The notes: a model not told the origin generated them from the sequence alone. A stretch of DNA of 64,000 nucleotides from Terribacillus halophilus (GCF_900101385.1 NZ_FMZB01000001.1:248001-312000), one strand, 5' to 3'. Positions 51,006 to 60,293 are shown, counted from the stretch's first letter. Program-made: numbers and translations.

Positions 51006-53036
51006 GTGATTAGATGGAAGAGGTGGACAGCCCTGTCGCTGGCGGCGGCAAGCTTGGCGATACCGGCTGTAGGACATGCACAAGAGCTTAAAGTTTACGG
51101 CCATGATCAAGGACAAGCGCTTCAAGTAGAACAGATTGGACGCTATGACAGCGGCAGCGGTATCGGGGAAGGCGGTACGGAAATCGTTGCTTATGATGGC
51201 AAAACTAAACGTGCCTTCTCGGTGAATGGGGCAGCGAGAGCTTTGGATATTTTGGATTTGAACGGATTGAAAGATGGAAACAACGAGATTCCGCTGTTAA
51301 AGCGTGTCTCACTGGAATATTTTGACGTAAGTGCTTCTGATGTTACAAGTGTCGCCATCCATCCAGAAGGCGAATTCATTGCGGTAGCCGTTCCAAGTGC
51401 GGTGAAAACCGACCCGGGTCATGTTGTTTTACTTGATATGGATGGAAACAAGCTGGCGAGTGTCGAAGTAGGAGCTCTTCCCGATATGGTCACCTTCACG
51501 CATGATGGTACGAAACTGCTCGTTGCCAATGAAGGCGAACCTTCCGACGATTACACAGTCAATCCAGAGGGTTCCGTGAGCATCATCAATGTAGCAAATG
51601 GACTGGACAACCTATCGACGAAAACTGCTGTTTTCACTGACGACATAGTGGAGCAGGATGTACGTAAAGTGAATCCCGACCCTGATAACACTTCCTATGC
51701 AGTAAACCTGGAGCCGGAATACATAACTGTCGATAAAGATAGCCGCTACGCGTATGTTGCCATCCAGGAAAGCAACGCTATTGCCAAGCTGGATTTGCAG
51801 TCGAACAGCTTCACGACGGTGAAAAGTTTAGGATATAAGGACTTCTCCAAAGAGGGTGTGGAGCTGGATCCTTCCAATAAAGATGAAGGTATCCAGATTG
51901 GCAATTGGCCGGTGCTCAGCATGTACATGCCGGATGGGATGACAGCTTTCCAATCTGGTGGGAAGACATATCTTATCACCGCAAATGAAGGGGATGCACA
52001 GGATTGGGAAGGCTTCTCGGAAGAAGTGCGGGTGGCCGATTTGGCTGCAGAAGATGCATATGCTTTACATGCCGATCTCTATGAAGGGTATTCACAGGAG
52101 CAGCTGGATCAGCTTGTCCAAAATGGATTGTTCGAAGACAGCCAATTAGGACGCCTGAAGACAACTATCGTGGCACCGAAAAATGCGGATGGCAAATATG
52201 AGGCTGTATACGGCTTTGGCGGGAGGAGTTTTTCCATTTGGGACGCAGACTCCTTACAGCAAGTGTACGATAGCGGTTCTGATTTCGAAAAAATAACGGC
52301 CCAAGCGATTCCGGAGTATTTCAATACGACGAATGATGAAGATAAGCTCGATAACCGCAGTGATGACAAAGGTCCAGAGCCGGAAACAGTCATCACCGGG
52401 GAAGTGGATGGAAAAACATATGCCTTCATCGGTCTGGAGCGGACAGGCGGTATCATGGCTTATGATGTGACCAACCCTGCCAGCCCGTCATTCTCGACAT
52501 ACTTTACGAGCCGAAATTTCCAGGGGGATGAAGCAGCGGTGGATAGTGCCAGCGGAAATGTCGCACCAGAAGGGCTGACATACATTCCGGCAGCCGATAG
52601 TCCGACAGGTCAGACGCTGCTGCTGGCGGCACATGAAGTATCTGGTACGATTGCGGCTTATGCTCTAGGAGAGAAACCGGCAGAGCAACCGGCTCCTGTG
52701 CCCGAAGAAGAAGAGACGGCACCACCCGCAATAGAACCGAATGAACCGGCAGAAGAAATATCCGCACCGGTAAATGAAGCAGAAAAGCCAAAGGAGCAGG
52801 AGACAGAGAAAGTGGAAGACCAAACAGAGACTGGCACGGAGGATACTGAGACAGAGACGGCATCGGAGAAGCAAGATAGCATTCCGACAGCGGCGAAATC
52901 CGATACAGATGCCGAAGATGGTCAGACACTACCGAATACAAGCACCAATGTATTCAATTGGATGCTGGGCGGAGCATTACTCGTTGCTGCTGGTATCATA
53001 TTCTTTGGAATCAATAAGCTGCGCAAGCGTGCATAA
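51006..53036 (+). CDS. Wall-anchored choice-of-anchor I (beta-propeller) protein with LPNTS signal
   Basis: About 676 residues from GTG at 51006; the GTG at 50997 overlaps the GAGG ribosome site and is rejected. Signal peptide at the N-terminus (cleavage near GHA-QE). The main body (about 30-560) is a seven-bladed-propeller type region of the choice-of-anchor I/alkaline-phosphatase-like family: VAIHPEGEFIAVAVPS, LLVANEGEPSDDY, YAYVAIQESNAIAK, LITANEGDAQDWE, APEGLTYIP. A Glu/Pro/Thr wall spanner leads to LPNTS, a hydrophobic helix and KLRKRA. LPNTS resembles the LPDTS sites of class D sortase substrates, and a class D sortase lies upstream. Enzymatic role unknown; some relatives are linked to phosphate or nucleotide metabolism. 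Confidence 0.85.
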   Translation: MIRWKRWTALSLAAASLAIPAVGHAQELKVYGHDQGQALQVEQIGRYDSGSGIGEGGTEIVAYDGKTKRAFSVNGAARALDILDLNGLKDGNNEIPLLKRVSLEYFDVSASDVTSVAIHPEGEFIAVAVPSAVKTDPGHVVLLDMDGNKLASVEVGALPDMVTFTHDGTKLLVANEGEPSDDYTVNPEGSVSIINVANGLDNLSTKTAVFTDDIVEQDVRKVNPDPDNTSYAVNLEPEYITVDKDSRYAYVAIQESNAIAKLDLQSNSFTTVKSLGYKDFSKEGVELDPSNKDEGIQIGNWPVLSMYMPDGMTAFQSGGKTYLITANEGDAQDWEGFSEEVRVADLAAEDAYALHADLYEGYSQEQLDQLVQNGLFEDSQLGRLKTTIVAPKNADGKYEAVYGFGGRSFSIWDADSLQQVYDSGSDFEKITAQAIPEYFNTTNDEDKLDNRSDDKGPEPETVITGEVDGKTYAFIGLERTGGIMAYDVTNPASPSFSTYFTSRNFQGDEAAVDSASGNVAPEGLTYIPAADSPTGQTLLLAAHEVSGTIAAYALGEKPAEQPAPVPEEEETAPPAIEPNEPAEEISAPVNEAEKPKEQETEKVEDQTETGTEDTETETASEKQDSIPTAAKSDTDAEDGQTLPNTSTNVFNWMLGGALLVAAGIIFFGINKLRKRA

Positions 53037-53040
53037 GGAA

Positions 53041-53070
53041 AGCAGTCACCATATGGTGGCTGCTTTTTCG
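53041..53070 (+). terminator. Terminator after the LPNTS protein gene
   Basis: AGCAGTCACC/GGTGGCTGCT stem with four-base loop and T5. Confidence 0.8.
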
Positions 53071-53143
53071 ATTCTACCCTATAGAGTTTTGAAAATGTTA
53101 GCAGTATAATGTCTATGTATTCGCTTACAAAAGGAGGGGGCGC

Positions 53144-54070
53144 ATGGCTGTATTATCATTGATTTTCTTGGAAGTAATTGCACCTTTATTGATTCTTCTT
53201 GCTGTGGGGGTCATCCTGCAGCGAAAATTTTCGTTACAGCTTGGTACCTTGTCCAAGCTGCTGACGTATTGCTTCCTGCCTGTGAACGGTTTTATCAATA
53301 TGTATCAAAGCAGTATGCCGCTTACTGTATTCGGTCAAATCATTCTATTTTTACTGTTGTTCACAACGTTTTCCATCGGCTTTACGGAAATCACAAGCCG
53401 TCTGTTCAAGCTCGAACGAGGCGTTGCGGCAACCTATAAGAATAGTGTGGTGCTGATGAACTCAGGAAACTACGGAATCCCCGTCAGTCAGCTCGTCTTC
53501 CATTCCAACCCGCTCGGCGTATCGATCCAGCTGATCGTCATGGTCTACCAGAACCTGCTCACCTTTACATATGGACTTTATAATATGGTGAGTGTCAAAG
53601 CGCAAGGAAATGCCATCTTGAAGGAACTCATCAGGCTGCCGATGATTTATGCCATCATCCTTGGGATATTATGTGCATCGTTTCATATAGACATTCCGAT
53701 CGTGCTATGGAACCCGATCCAGTCGATTGCTGATGCCTTCTTAGCTGTCGCCTTGATTACGCTTGGAGCACAAGTGGCACAGATCAAACTGCAGCGGCCG
53801 CATGTTGTGCTTTATTTGAGCACGCTTTCCCGGCTTTTGATCGGACCTGCTGCGGCCTTGGGCATCATTTATATATTGGGGCTGGACGGGACGGTAGCAC
53901 AGTCGCTATTCATCGCCAGCTCATTCCCTACTTCGCGGAACAGCTCAATCTTTGCCCTGGAATATAATAATAATCCGGATTTAGCGGCTCAGACAGTATT
54001 GATGACAACAATCCTTAGCAGCATTACCGTTACTGTAGTCGTATATTTAGCAGGGGTTTTGTTCGGATAA
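53144..54070 (+). CDS. AEC family transporter (auxin efflux carrier/malate permease type)
   Basis: 308 residues, AAAGGAGGGGGCGC before ATG. Ten helices in two halves; VVLMNSGNYGIPV in the first half and FPTSRNSSIFALEY in the second are the conserved discontinuous-helix motifs of the AEC/BART superfamily. Bacterial members move organic acids such as malate, or other metabolites. The next gene is a citrate transporter, which fits organic acid use, but the two are 350 bases apart and separately controlled. Substrate not determinable. Confidence 0.85.
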   Translation: MAVLSLIFLEVIAPLLILLAVGVILQRKFSLQLGTLSKLLTYCFLPVNGFINMYQSSMPLTVFGQIILFLLLFTTFSIGFTEITSRLFKLERGVAATYKNSVVLMNSGNYGIPVSQLVFHSNPLGVSIQLIVMVYQNLLTFTYGLYNMVSVKAQGNAILKELIRLPMIYAIILGILCASFHIDIPIVLWNPIQSIADAFLAVALITLGAQVAQIKLQRPHVVLYLSTLSRLLIGPAAALGIIYILGLDGTVAQSLFIASSFPTSRNSSIFALEYNNNPDLAAQTVLMTTILSSITVTVVVYLAGVLFG

Positions 54071-54150
54071 GCATATTTTTGATAGAGCAAGATAAAATTT
54101 TTAAGTGGCAGGATGCAATAGGTTTAACAGAATTGGAAATTCTGGATTGT

Positions 54151-54193
54151 TCAATAGTATAACTTAGTCGATATATTTAAGTTATACTATTGA
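54151..54193. repeat. Perfect 16-bp inverted repeat in the AEC-citrate transporter gap
   Basis: TCAATAGTATAACTTA (54151-54166) and its exact complement (54178-54193) around an 11-base loop. No T run follows, so it is either a weak terminator of the AEC gene or a protein-binding site. The rest of the 352-base gap is AT-rich with no ORF until the promoter at 54321. Confidence 0.6.
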
Positions 54194-54320
54194 GTGTGTA
54201 TGAGGCGTTTATTACGATGTAAACATAGGGTAATCTACCTGAATTTAACTAGGAAAAGCTGTCATAGAAGTATTCAGTCGGTTATGGTGAGTTTTCTTAC
54301 TTAAAAAAGTAATAAAACTA

Positions 54321-54349
54321 TTGAAATTATTTTTGGAAGCGCATACAAT
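54321..54349 (+). promoter_or_regulatory. Citrate transporter promoter with overlapping cre site
   Basis: TTGAAA (54321-54326), 17-base spacer, TACAAT (54344-54349). TGGAAGCGCATACA (54334-54347) matches the CcpA cre consensus TGWAANCGNTNWCA at all but two positions and overlaps the spacer and -10, which would allow carbon catabolite repression. Confidence 0.6.
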
Positions 54350-54422
54350 GTATGTAATATATTATGCAACGCTGCTTAGGATTTGGGGGAATTGTTTCAG
54401 GAGACGATGAGGGGGATTTAGC

Positions 54423-55718
54423 ATGTTAGCTATAATGGGTTTCTTGATGGTCTTTCTATTCATGTATTTGATTATGACGAAAAAGCTATCCGCGCTAATT
54501 GCGCTGATGATCATTCCGGCGATTTTCGCTGTACTGACAGGGCATGGCCCTGAACTCGGGGAAATGTCACTGCAAGGTATCACAGACTTGGCACCAACTG
54601 GAATCATGCTATTATTCGCGATTCTTTATTTTGGAATCATGATTGATGCCGGTTTATTCGATCCAGTCGTCGGCCGCATCTTGAAAGCGGTCAAAGGGGA
54701 TCCGACGAAAATCGTCATCGGGACGGCTGCGCTTGCACTTGTCGTATCTTTGGATGGTGATGGAACGACAAGTTATATGATTACGGTTTCTGCGTTCTTC
54801 CCGCTGTATCAGCGGCTGAAAATGAATCCGCTCATCTTGCCGGCAATCGCCGTCATGTGTGTAAGTTTGACGAATATGGTGCCGTGGGGCGGGCCAACAG
54901 CACGTGCTGCAGCTGCATTGAATGTAGATGTAGGGGATGTATTCGTTCCGCTTATTCCGACTATGATCGGCGGGGCAATTTGGATTTTGTTCACGGCTTA
55001 CTTCATGGGACGCCGCGAAAGGAAACGTCTTGGTGTCGTGACATTTGATGACGCGGAACAGCGTACATTGCAGCAGCAGGCTGCCACAGTCGATGCTTCC
55101 CTGAAACGTCCGAAACTTCTGTGGGTCAACTTTGCACTGACAATTGTCTTAATGTTCGGTCTAATCAAAGGCATCATGCCGCTGCCGGTATTGTTCATGC
55201 TGGCATTTGCGATTGCAATCACTATCAACTACCCGAACTTGAAACAGCAGAAAGAACGTATCGCCGACCATGCCGGTAACGTACTTGCAGTCGTTTCCCT
55301 CGTATTCGCTGCTGGTATTTTCACTGGTATCTTATCTGGTACCGAGATGGTCGATGCAATGGCATCCAGCCTCATTTCCATCATCCCGGATTCATGGGGG
55401 CCGGCTTTCAGCATCATCGTAGCAGTCACAAGTATTCCATTTACGTTCTTCATGTCCAATGACGCATATTATTTCGGTGTGGTACCGATTTTGGCAGAAG
55501 CTGCTGCCAACTACGGATTCTCGGCTACAGAAATCGCTCGGGCATCCTTGCTCGGACAGCCTGTTCACTTGCTCAGCCCGCTTGTACCGGCTACTTACTT
55601 GTTGGTCGGAATGTCGAAGGTCGACTTTGGGGAGTTCCAGCGATTTACGATCCTCTGGGCGACAGGGACGGCATTTGCGGTTATTGCGGTAGCTATTGTA
55701 ACTGGGATTATATTCTAA
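54423..55718 (+). CDS. CitMHS family citrate-metal:proton symporter
   Basis: 431 residues, typical for CitM/CitH. About 12 helices; SLDGDGTTSYMITVSAFFPLY and VPWGGPTARAAAALN in the first half and FFMSNDAYYFGVVPIL and GQPVHLLSPLVPATYLL in the second are diagnostic of the CitMHS family. These import citrate complexed with Mg2+ or Ca2+ together with protons. In B. subtilis CitM is induced by the CitST system and repressed by CcpA; a cre-like site over the promoter here agrees, but no citST genes are adjacent. The metal preference cannot be told. Confidence 0.93.
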   Translation: MLAIMGFLMVFLFMYLIMTKKLSALIALMIIPAIFAVLTGHGPELGEMSLQGITDLAPTGIMLLFAILYFGIMIDAGLFDPVVGRILKAVKGDPTKIVIGTAALALVVSLDGDGTTSYMITVSAFFPLYQRLKMNPLILPAIAVMCVSLTNMVPWGGPTARAAAALNVDVGDVFVPLIPTMIGGAIWILFTAYFMGRRERKRLGVVTFDDAEQRTLQQQAATVDASLKRPKLLWVNFALTIVLMFGLIKGIMPLPVLFMLAFAIAITINYPNLKQQKERIADHAGNVLAVVSLVFAAGIFTGILSGTEMVDAMASSLISIIPDSWGPAFSIIVAVTSIPFTFFMSNDAYYFGVVPILAEAAANYGFSATEIARASLLGQPVHLLSPLVPATYLLVGMSKVDFGEFQRFTILWATGTAFAVIAVAIVTGIIF

Positions 55719-55725
55719 GGGCATA

Positions 55726-55755
55726 AAAATACCGTCCGCGAAGGACGGTATTATA
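55726..55755 (+). terminator. Citrate transporter terminator
   Basis: Perfect AATACCGTCC/GGACGGTATT stem with GCGAA loop; weak T tract. Confidence 0.75.
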
Positions 55756-55806
55756 GTGTAAGGATTTAGCGAGGAAGTCATTCGATTTATACCTTTATCG
55801 TATAAA

Positions 55807-56830
55807 ATTTTAACTGAAAGCCTATTCGACGTAGTTAAAGTTTCAAGGAAGAAAGTATAAGTGCAACTAGGCCTCTGTCTGCGCCTGCGGCTGGCCACTC
55901 GGCAAGTTTTCTTTATACTTTCAAAGCATTAATTTTAAGGAAGAAAGTATAAGTGCAACTAAGCCTCTGTCTGCGCCCGCGGCTTGTCACTCGGCAAGTT
56001 TTCTTTATACTTTCAAAGCATTAACTGAAAGCAAATTCGACGTGGTTAAAGCTTTAAGGAAGAAAGTATAAGTGCAACTAGGCCTCTGTCTTCGCCTGCG
56101 GCTTGTCATCGGCAAGTTTTCTTTATACTTTCAAAGCATTAATTTTAAGGAAGAAAGTATAAGTGCAACTAAGCCTCTGACTTCGCCTGCGGCTTGTCAC
56201 TCGGCAAGTTTTCTTTATACTTTCAAAGCATTAATTTTAAGGAAGAAAGTATAAGTGCAACTAAGCCTCTGACTTCGCCTGCGGCTTGTCACTCGGCAAG
56301 TTTTCTTTATACTTTCAAAGCATTAATTTTAAGGAAGAAAGTATAAGTGCAACTAAGCCTCTGACTTCGCCTGCGGCTTGTCACTCGGCTAGTTTTCTTT
56401 ATACTTTCAAAGCATTAATTTTAAGGAAGAAAGTATAAGTGCAACTAAGCCTCTGACTTCGCCTGCGGCTTGTCACTCGGCAAGTTTTCTTTATACTTTC
56501 AAAGCGTTAATTTTAAGGAAGAAAGTATAAGTGCAACTAAGCCTCTGACTTCGCCTGCGGCTCGCCACTCGGCTAGTTTTCTTTATACTTTCAAAGCATT
56601 AACTGAAAGCAAACTCGACGTAGTTAAAGCTTTAAGGAAGAAAGTATAAGTGCAACTAGGCCTCTGTCTGCGCCTGCGGCTCGCCACTCGGCTAGTTTTC
56701 TTTATACTTTCCTGGCATGGAACTTTAACTGAAAGCCTATTCGACGTGGTTAAAGCTTCAAGGAAGAAAGTATAAGTGCAACTAGGCCTCTGTCTGCGCC
56801 TGCGGCTCGCCACTCGGCAAGTTTTCTTTA
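55807..56830. repeat. Ten-copy array of hairpin-forming 92/119-bp repeats
   Basis: GAAAGTATAA starts at 55851, 55943, 56062, 56153, 56245, 56337, 56429, 56521, 56640 and 56766, giving steps of 92, 119, 91, 92, 92, 92, 92, 119 and 126. Each unit has GAAAGTATAA near its left end and TTATACTTTC near its right, so it folds into a ~75-base hairpin with an inner GC-rich part (GCCTCTG...TGCGGC, CTCGGCAAG). Units are joined by a short linker (AAAGCATTAATTTTAAGG) or a long one carrying an extra AACTGAAAGC...GTTAAAGC segment. The array sits between convergent genes and its last, cut-off arm supplies the stop codon of the DUF2536 gene. No cas genes and no unique spacers, so not CRISPR. Confidence 0.85.
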
Positions 56831-57028
56831 TTTCGCTTTAAAATGAGCAACGGCACTATAATACCGCCGGCCGTTTTCATCTACGTGCATTTGATGTGCT
56901 ACATGGTGCAGCTCCAGCAGGATGGCTTTATTATGCTGGATTTGTTCATTGATTTTCTTTTCCAAGACGGATAGGTCATTTGCTTCGAAGAACTCGACTT
57001 TGTCTTTTAGCATCTCCAAATCTAGCAT
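56828..57028 (-). CDS. DUF2536 family protein (YrzA-like)
   Basis: 66 residues. LKDKVEFFEANDLSVLEKKINEQ, an AILLELHHVAHQ strand and the ending RRYYSAVAHFKAK match the small DUF2536 proteins of Bacillus (YrzA). Soluble, no known function. The last codons and the TAA (56828-56830) coincide with the edge of the hairpin array, so the C-terminus may have been slightly changed by the repeat. ATG has GGAACGAGAG upstream, a modest ribosome site. Confidence 0.82.
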   Translation of the reverse strand: MLDLEMLKDKVEFFEANDLSVLEKKINEQIQHNKAILLELHHVAHQMHVDENGRRYYSAVAHFKAK

Positions 57029-57068
57029 GGCTCTCGTTCCTTTCTATCACAGCTTCCATCCTATTATA

Positions 57069-57950
57069 TTATGCATGGGACAATTCGGGAAACTGAAATA
57101 CAGCGGGAAGCAGTTCTGGTTTGTTCACAAACAAGGTGTCCCGTTCTGTATGCTTGTGGGAGATAGGCTCAAGATCCGGGAATGTCGGTGTGAAATGGAA
57201 AATGACTTCCGTGATGCCTGGTTGGGCGATATAATCGGCGATTTGCTGCCAAATGAGCCGGGATTGACTGATTACTTCATATAAATGGATTGTCTGCCCT
57301 ATTTTTTTATAAAGCAGCAGGGCGGCTGGCTCCAAAAGCTCGATGATTTCGATTTCCGGATCATATAAGGTATGGAAGCCGAGAACATGCTGGGCATCCG
57401 ATATATCGAGAATTTCCGACTGTGGGTGGCGTTTGCCATAGCGATCAAGCAGCACGAGCATGTCTTGCGGATTGGCTGCCGGCTGAAGCTTCCGATAATC
57501 CGGGACAGGGCGCAGCTCGGAAGACACCGGGATGGAAAACAAATGTTCTTCGACAGCGGTGAAGCCGAGCTTCTCGTAAAAGCCTTCCACACCCGGGCGG
57601 GAAAACAAGTAAATCAAATCGGTCTCTTCTTCATACTGCCGGATGACGCGCTGCAGCAGTTGTGTAGCCAGTCCTTGATTCTGATAGCTTGGATCCGTCA
57701 TGACCGTCCCGATTTGGATTGCTTTCATTTTTTGCTGATGTATATGTGCTGTGAGCGCGCTTACAGAAACATTTGCGACAATTTGTGTATCGTCTGCGAA
57801 GGCATGTGTGTGATAGCGGTCGTTCCACAAGCCGCTTTTATATAATAATTCAAAATCGAAGCCAAAAGTTTTTCTGGCGAGTTTATTAAAACTTTTACGT
57901 AAATTCTGTTCATGTGCAAATGCAGTTACTGCTTGCAGAGCAGTCATCAT
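57069..57950 (-). CDS. GNAT family N-acetyltransferase, two-domain
   Basis: 293 residues, longer than a single GNAT domain. The N-terminal half has IGTVMTDPSYQNQGLATQLLQ, the acetyl-CoA pyrophosphate loop (Q-x-x-G-x-A), and FYEKLGF at the usual end. The C-terminal half (about 150-293) is a second, degenerate domain with no clear motif. Such proteins acetylate small amines, polyamines or protein N-termini; the substrate is unknown. Alone on the minus strand, head to head with the fructokinase gene. GGGGGATGC precedes the ATG pair. Confidence 0.85.
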   Translation of the reverse strand: MMTALQAVTAFAHEQNLRKSFNKLARKTFGFDFELLYKSGLWNDRYHTHAFADDTQIVANVSVSALTAHIHQQKMKAIQIGTVMTDPSYQNQGLATQLLQRVIRQYEEETDLIYLFSRPGVEGFYEKLGFTAVEEHLFSIPVSSELRPVPDYRKLQPAANPQDMLVLLDRYGKRHPQSEILDISDAQHVLGFHTLYDPEIEIIELLEPAALLLYKKIGQTIHLYEVISQSRLIWQQIADYIAQPGITEVIFHFTPTFPDLEPISHKHTERDTLFVNKPELLPAVFQFPELSHA

Positions 57951-58103
57951 GCATCCCCCATTCCTGACAAACTAATCTGTTTTTTAAAATTGATAATATT
58001 TCTATTTTATAATAATTCTCATATTTGTACAGTACCTGCTACTATTGACGCAGGAGGAGAAAACTTCCATAGTAGAATAATAGAAACAAATGAGGTGATA
58101 TCG

Positions 58104-58955
58104 ATGCGATATGGAGCTATTGAAGCTGGCGGTACAAAATTTGTTTGTGCTGTCGGAGATGAACATGGGAATGTGGAGGAGCGAGTGTCCTTTTCGACAA
58201 CCAAACCAGAAGAAACCATCCAGCAGGTGCTCGACTTCTTCCATGATAAACAAATCGAAGCACTGGGTGTCGGTGCATTCGGTCCGGTCGATGTGAAAGA
58301 GGATAGTCCGACTTACGGAACGATTGGCAACACACCGAAGCTGCAGTGGAAAGATTACTCCCTGCTGGCTGAACTCAAAAGCAGACTAGGCGTACCGGTC
58401 AAGCTGGATACCGATGTGAATGCAGCTGCTTTAGGGGAGTATATGCACGGTGCAGCAAAACATGCTGATAGCTGTCTGTATATTACAGTCGGGACGGGCA
58501 TCGGAGCTGGAGCCATCGTGAATGGCGAAACATTGCAGGGCTTTTCGCATCCGGAAATGGGACATATGCTGATACGGCGGAGCACGCGTGATGCTTATCC
58601 AGGGAAATGCCCGTATCATCGTGATTGTTTGGAAGGTCTTGCTGCTGGACCAGCAATCGAAGCCCGCTGGGGAGAGCAAGCACAGAAGCTGTATCACCAA
58701 GAGGAAGTCTGGCAGATGGAAGCCTTTTATTTAGCACAGGCAATCATGAACTACACGTTGGTGCTCAGCCCGGAGAAAATCATCATGGGCGGCGGCGTCA
58801 TGAAGAAAGACGGCCTTCATGAGATGGTCCACCAGGAGTTGGAGCAGCTCATGCAGCGTTATGTCCCGCTTCCGGAGAATTATCTCGTTCCGCCTGGACT
58901 TGAGGACAATGCCGGTATCGTCGGGGCACTCATGCTAGCCAAAGATGCTCGATAA
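58104..58955 (+). CDS. ROK family fructokinase
   Basis: 283 residues from ATG 58104 (TGAGGTGAT upstream); the open frame further 5' overlaps the GNAT gene start region and is ignored. GAIEAGGTKFVCAVG is the phosphate-binding loop, TVGTGIGAGAIVNG the second ATP motif, and HPEMGHM with CPYHRDCLEGLAAGPAIEARWG the ROK zinc-binding His/Cys set. Closest in plan to B. subtilis YdhR/GmuE fructokinases, which make fructose-6-phosphate from ATP and fructose. Followed after 17 bases by a YciI-like gene. Confidence 0.92.
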   Translation: MRYGAIEAGGTKFVCAVGDEHGNVEERVSFSTTKPEETIQQVLDFFHDKQIEALGVGAFGPVDVKEDSPTYGTIGNTPKLQWKDYSLLAELKSRLGVPVKLDTDVNAAALGEYMHGAAKHADSCLYITVGTGIGAGAIVNGETLQGFSHPEMGHMLIRRSTRDAYPGKCPYHRDCLEGLAAGPAIEARWGEQAQKLYHQEEVWQMEAFYLAQAIMNYTLVLSPEKIIMGGGVMKKDGLHEMVHQELEQLMQRYVPLPENYLVPPGLEDNAGIVGALMLAKDAR

Positions 58956-58972
58956 AAACGGGAGGCGTTATC

Positions 58973-59230
58973 ATGAAGTACTTTGCAGCTTTTCTTAAAA
59001 TGGAAAAACCTGAGCTGAACCAGCAATATCGCCAAGCCCATCTGGATTTTCTGGCCGACTTGGATGAAAAAGGGTACATTTTCGCCAGAGGTCCATTCAC
59101 TGATGGTGCTGGCGGTCTGGTTATCTACCAAGCGGAAGACGAGACTAAAGCGAAACAAGTTGCTGAGCAGGATCCGTACTTGATCAACGGGGTGCGCAGC
59201 TTGGAGCTGCATGAATGGAAGAAGGTCTAA
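58973..59230 (+). CDS. YciI-like family protein
   Basis: 85 residues, GGGAGGCG before ATG. The ferredoxin-like fold shows YRQAHLDFLADLDEKG with the conserved His-Asp pair, FARGPFTDGAGGLVIY and an acidic helix ending in DPYLINGV. YciI proteins resemble dechlorinating or muconolactone-type enzymes, but the role in Bacillus is unknown. Co-transcription with the fructokinase is likely; no terminator separates them. Confidence 0.87.
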   Translation: MKYFAAFLKMEKPELNQQYRQAHLDFLADLDEKGYIFARGPFTDGAGGLVIYQAEDETKAKQVAEQDPYLINGVRSLELHEWKKV

Positions 59231-59301
59231 ACTTTTCCATTTCTGCAAGTTAAAGCATGCTATAATTTAATTGATAATATAGGAGAATCGAGGGATAAGC
59301 T

Positions 59302-60291
59302 ATGAAAGTATTAGTTACTGGCGGTGCTGGCTACATCGGCTCCCATGCAGTGGCCACACTCCTTGAAAAAGGGCATGAGGCTGTGATCATCGATAATGTG
59401 CTGACAGGTCACTTGCCAGCGGTCAACCAGGATGCGGTCTTCTATGAAGGTGATCTGCGCGATGCAGCATTTTTGGATGATGTATTTGCAAAAGAAAAGG
59501 TCGATGCAGTTGTCCATTTTGCCGCAAGCTCCCTTGTCGGGGAATCTGTCGAGGATCCGTTGAAGTACTTCGGCAATAACGTTTATGGGATGCAGGTGCT
59601 GCTGGAGACGATGCGCAAGCATGATGTCAAAAAAATCGTCTTTTCTTCCACAGCTGCTACATATGGAGATACCAATGTCGTCCCATTGACAGAGGATTTG
59701 GATACGAATCCAGAAAGTCCGTATGGCGAGTCCAAGCTGATGATGGAAAAAATGATGAAATGGTGTGACGGAGCTTACGGAATCAAGTTCGTTTCCTTAC
59801 GCTACTTCAATGTCGGCGGAGCGCATCCGGATGGCCGCATCGGCGAAGATCATCGTCCGGAAACACATTTGATTCCGATCATCCTGCAAACTGCACTCGG
59901 TCAGCGGGAACATATCAGCATCTTCGGTGACGACTATCCGACAGAAGATGGAACATGCATCCGCGACTATATCCACGTTCTCGACTTGATCGATGCCCAT
60001 CTGCTGGCACTCGAGTATTTGGATAATGGCGGTCAGAGTGATATCTTCAACCTCGGCTCCAGCCAAGGCTTCTCTGTCAAAGAGATGATCGACGTTGCCC
60101 GTCATGTCACCGGCAAAGAAATCCCGGCCAAAGTCGGTCCACGCCGCGCTGGTGACCCGGCAGTCCTGATCGCAAGCTCTGCGAAGGCGAAGGAAGTACT
60201 CGGTTGGAATCCAACACGCACCGATATGACAGATATCATCGGTGATGCTTGGAGATGGCATCAAAACCGCACGAATGGTTATGATGCATAA
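59302..60291 (+). CDS. galE: UDP-glucose 4-epimerase GalE
   Basis: 329 residues, full length. [10 protein letters not shown] binds NAD; the catalytic set is [10 protein letters not shown] (Ser/Thr) and [13 protein letters not shown] (Tyr and Lys). [17 protein letters not shown] and [15 protein letters not shown] are typical of GalE. It interconverts UDP-glucose and UDP-galactose (or GlcNAc forms), supplying nucleotide sugars to the glycosylation enzymes of this window. AGGAGAATCG precedes the ATG, and a perfect palindromic terminator follows. Confidence 0.95.
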   Translation: MKVLVTGGAGYIGSHAVATLLEKGHEAVIIDNVLTGHLPAVNQDAVFYEGDLRDAAFLDDVFAKEKVDAVVHFAASSLVGESVEDPLKYFGNNVYGMQVLLETMRKHDVKKIVFSSTAATYGDTNVVPLTEDLDTNPESPYGESKLMMEKMMKWCDGAYGIKFVSLRYFNVGGAHPDGRIGEDHRPETHLIPIILQTALGQREHISIFGDDYPTEDGTCIRDYIHVLDLIDAHLLALEYLDNGGQSDIFNLGSSQGFSVKEMIDVARHVTGKEIPAKVGPRRAGDPAVLIASSAKAKEVLGWNPTRTDMTDIIGDAWRWHQNRTNGYDA

Positions 60292-60293
60292 GC

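Noticed and set aside
56583-56813. Minus-strand ORFs with a repeated MASRRRRQRPSC start in the hairpin array
   Set aside because: They simply translate the repeat unit; frames open and close with linker length and no ribosome site is present.
55807-56830. CRISPR array
   Set aside because: Almost the entire unit is repeated, there are no unique spacers and no cas genes.
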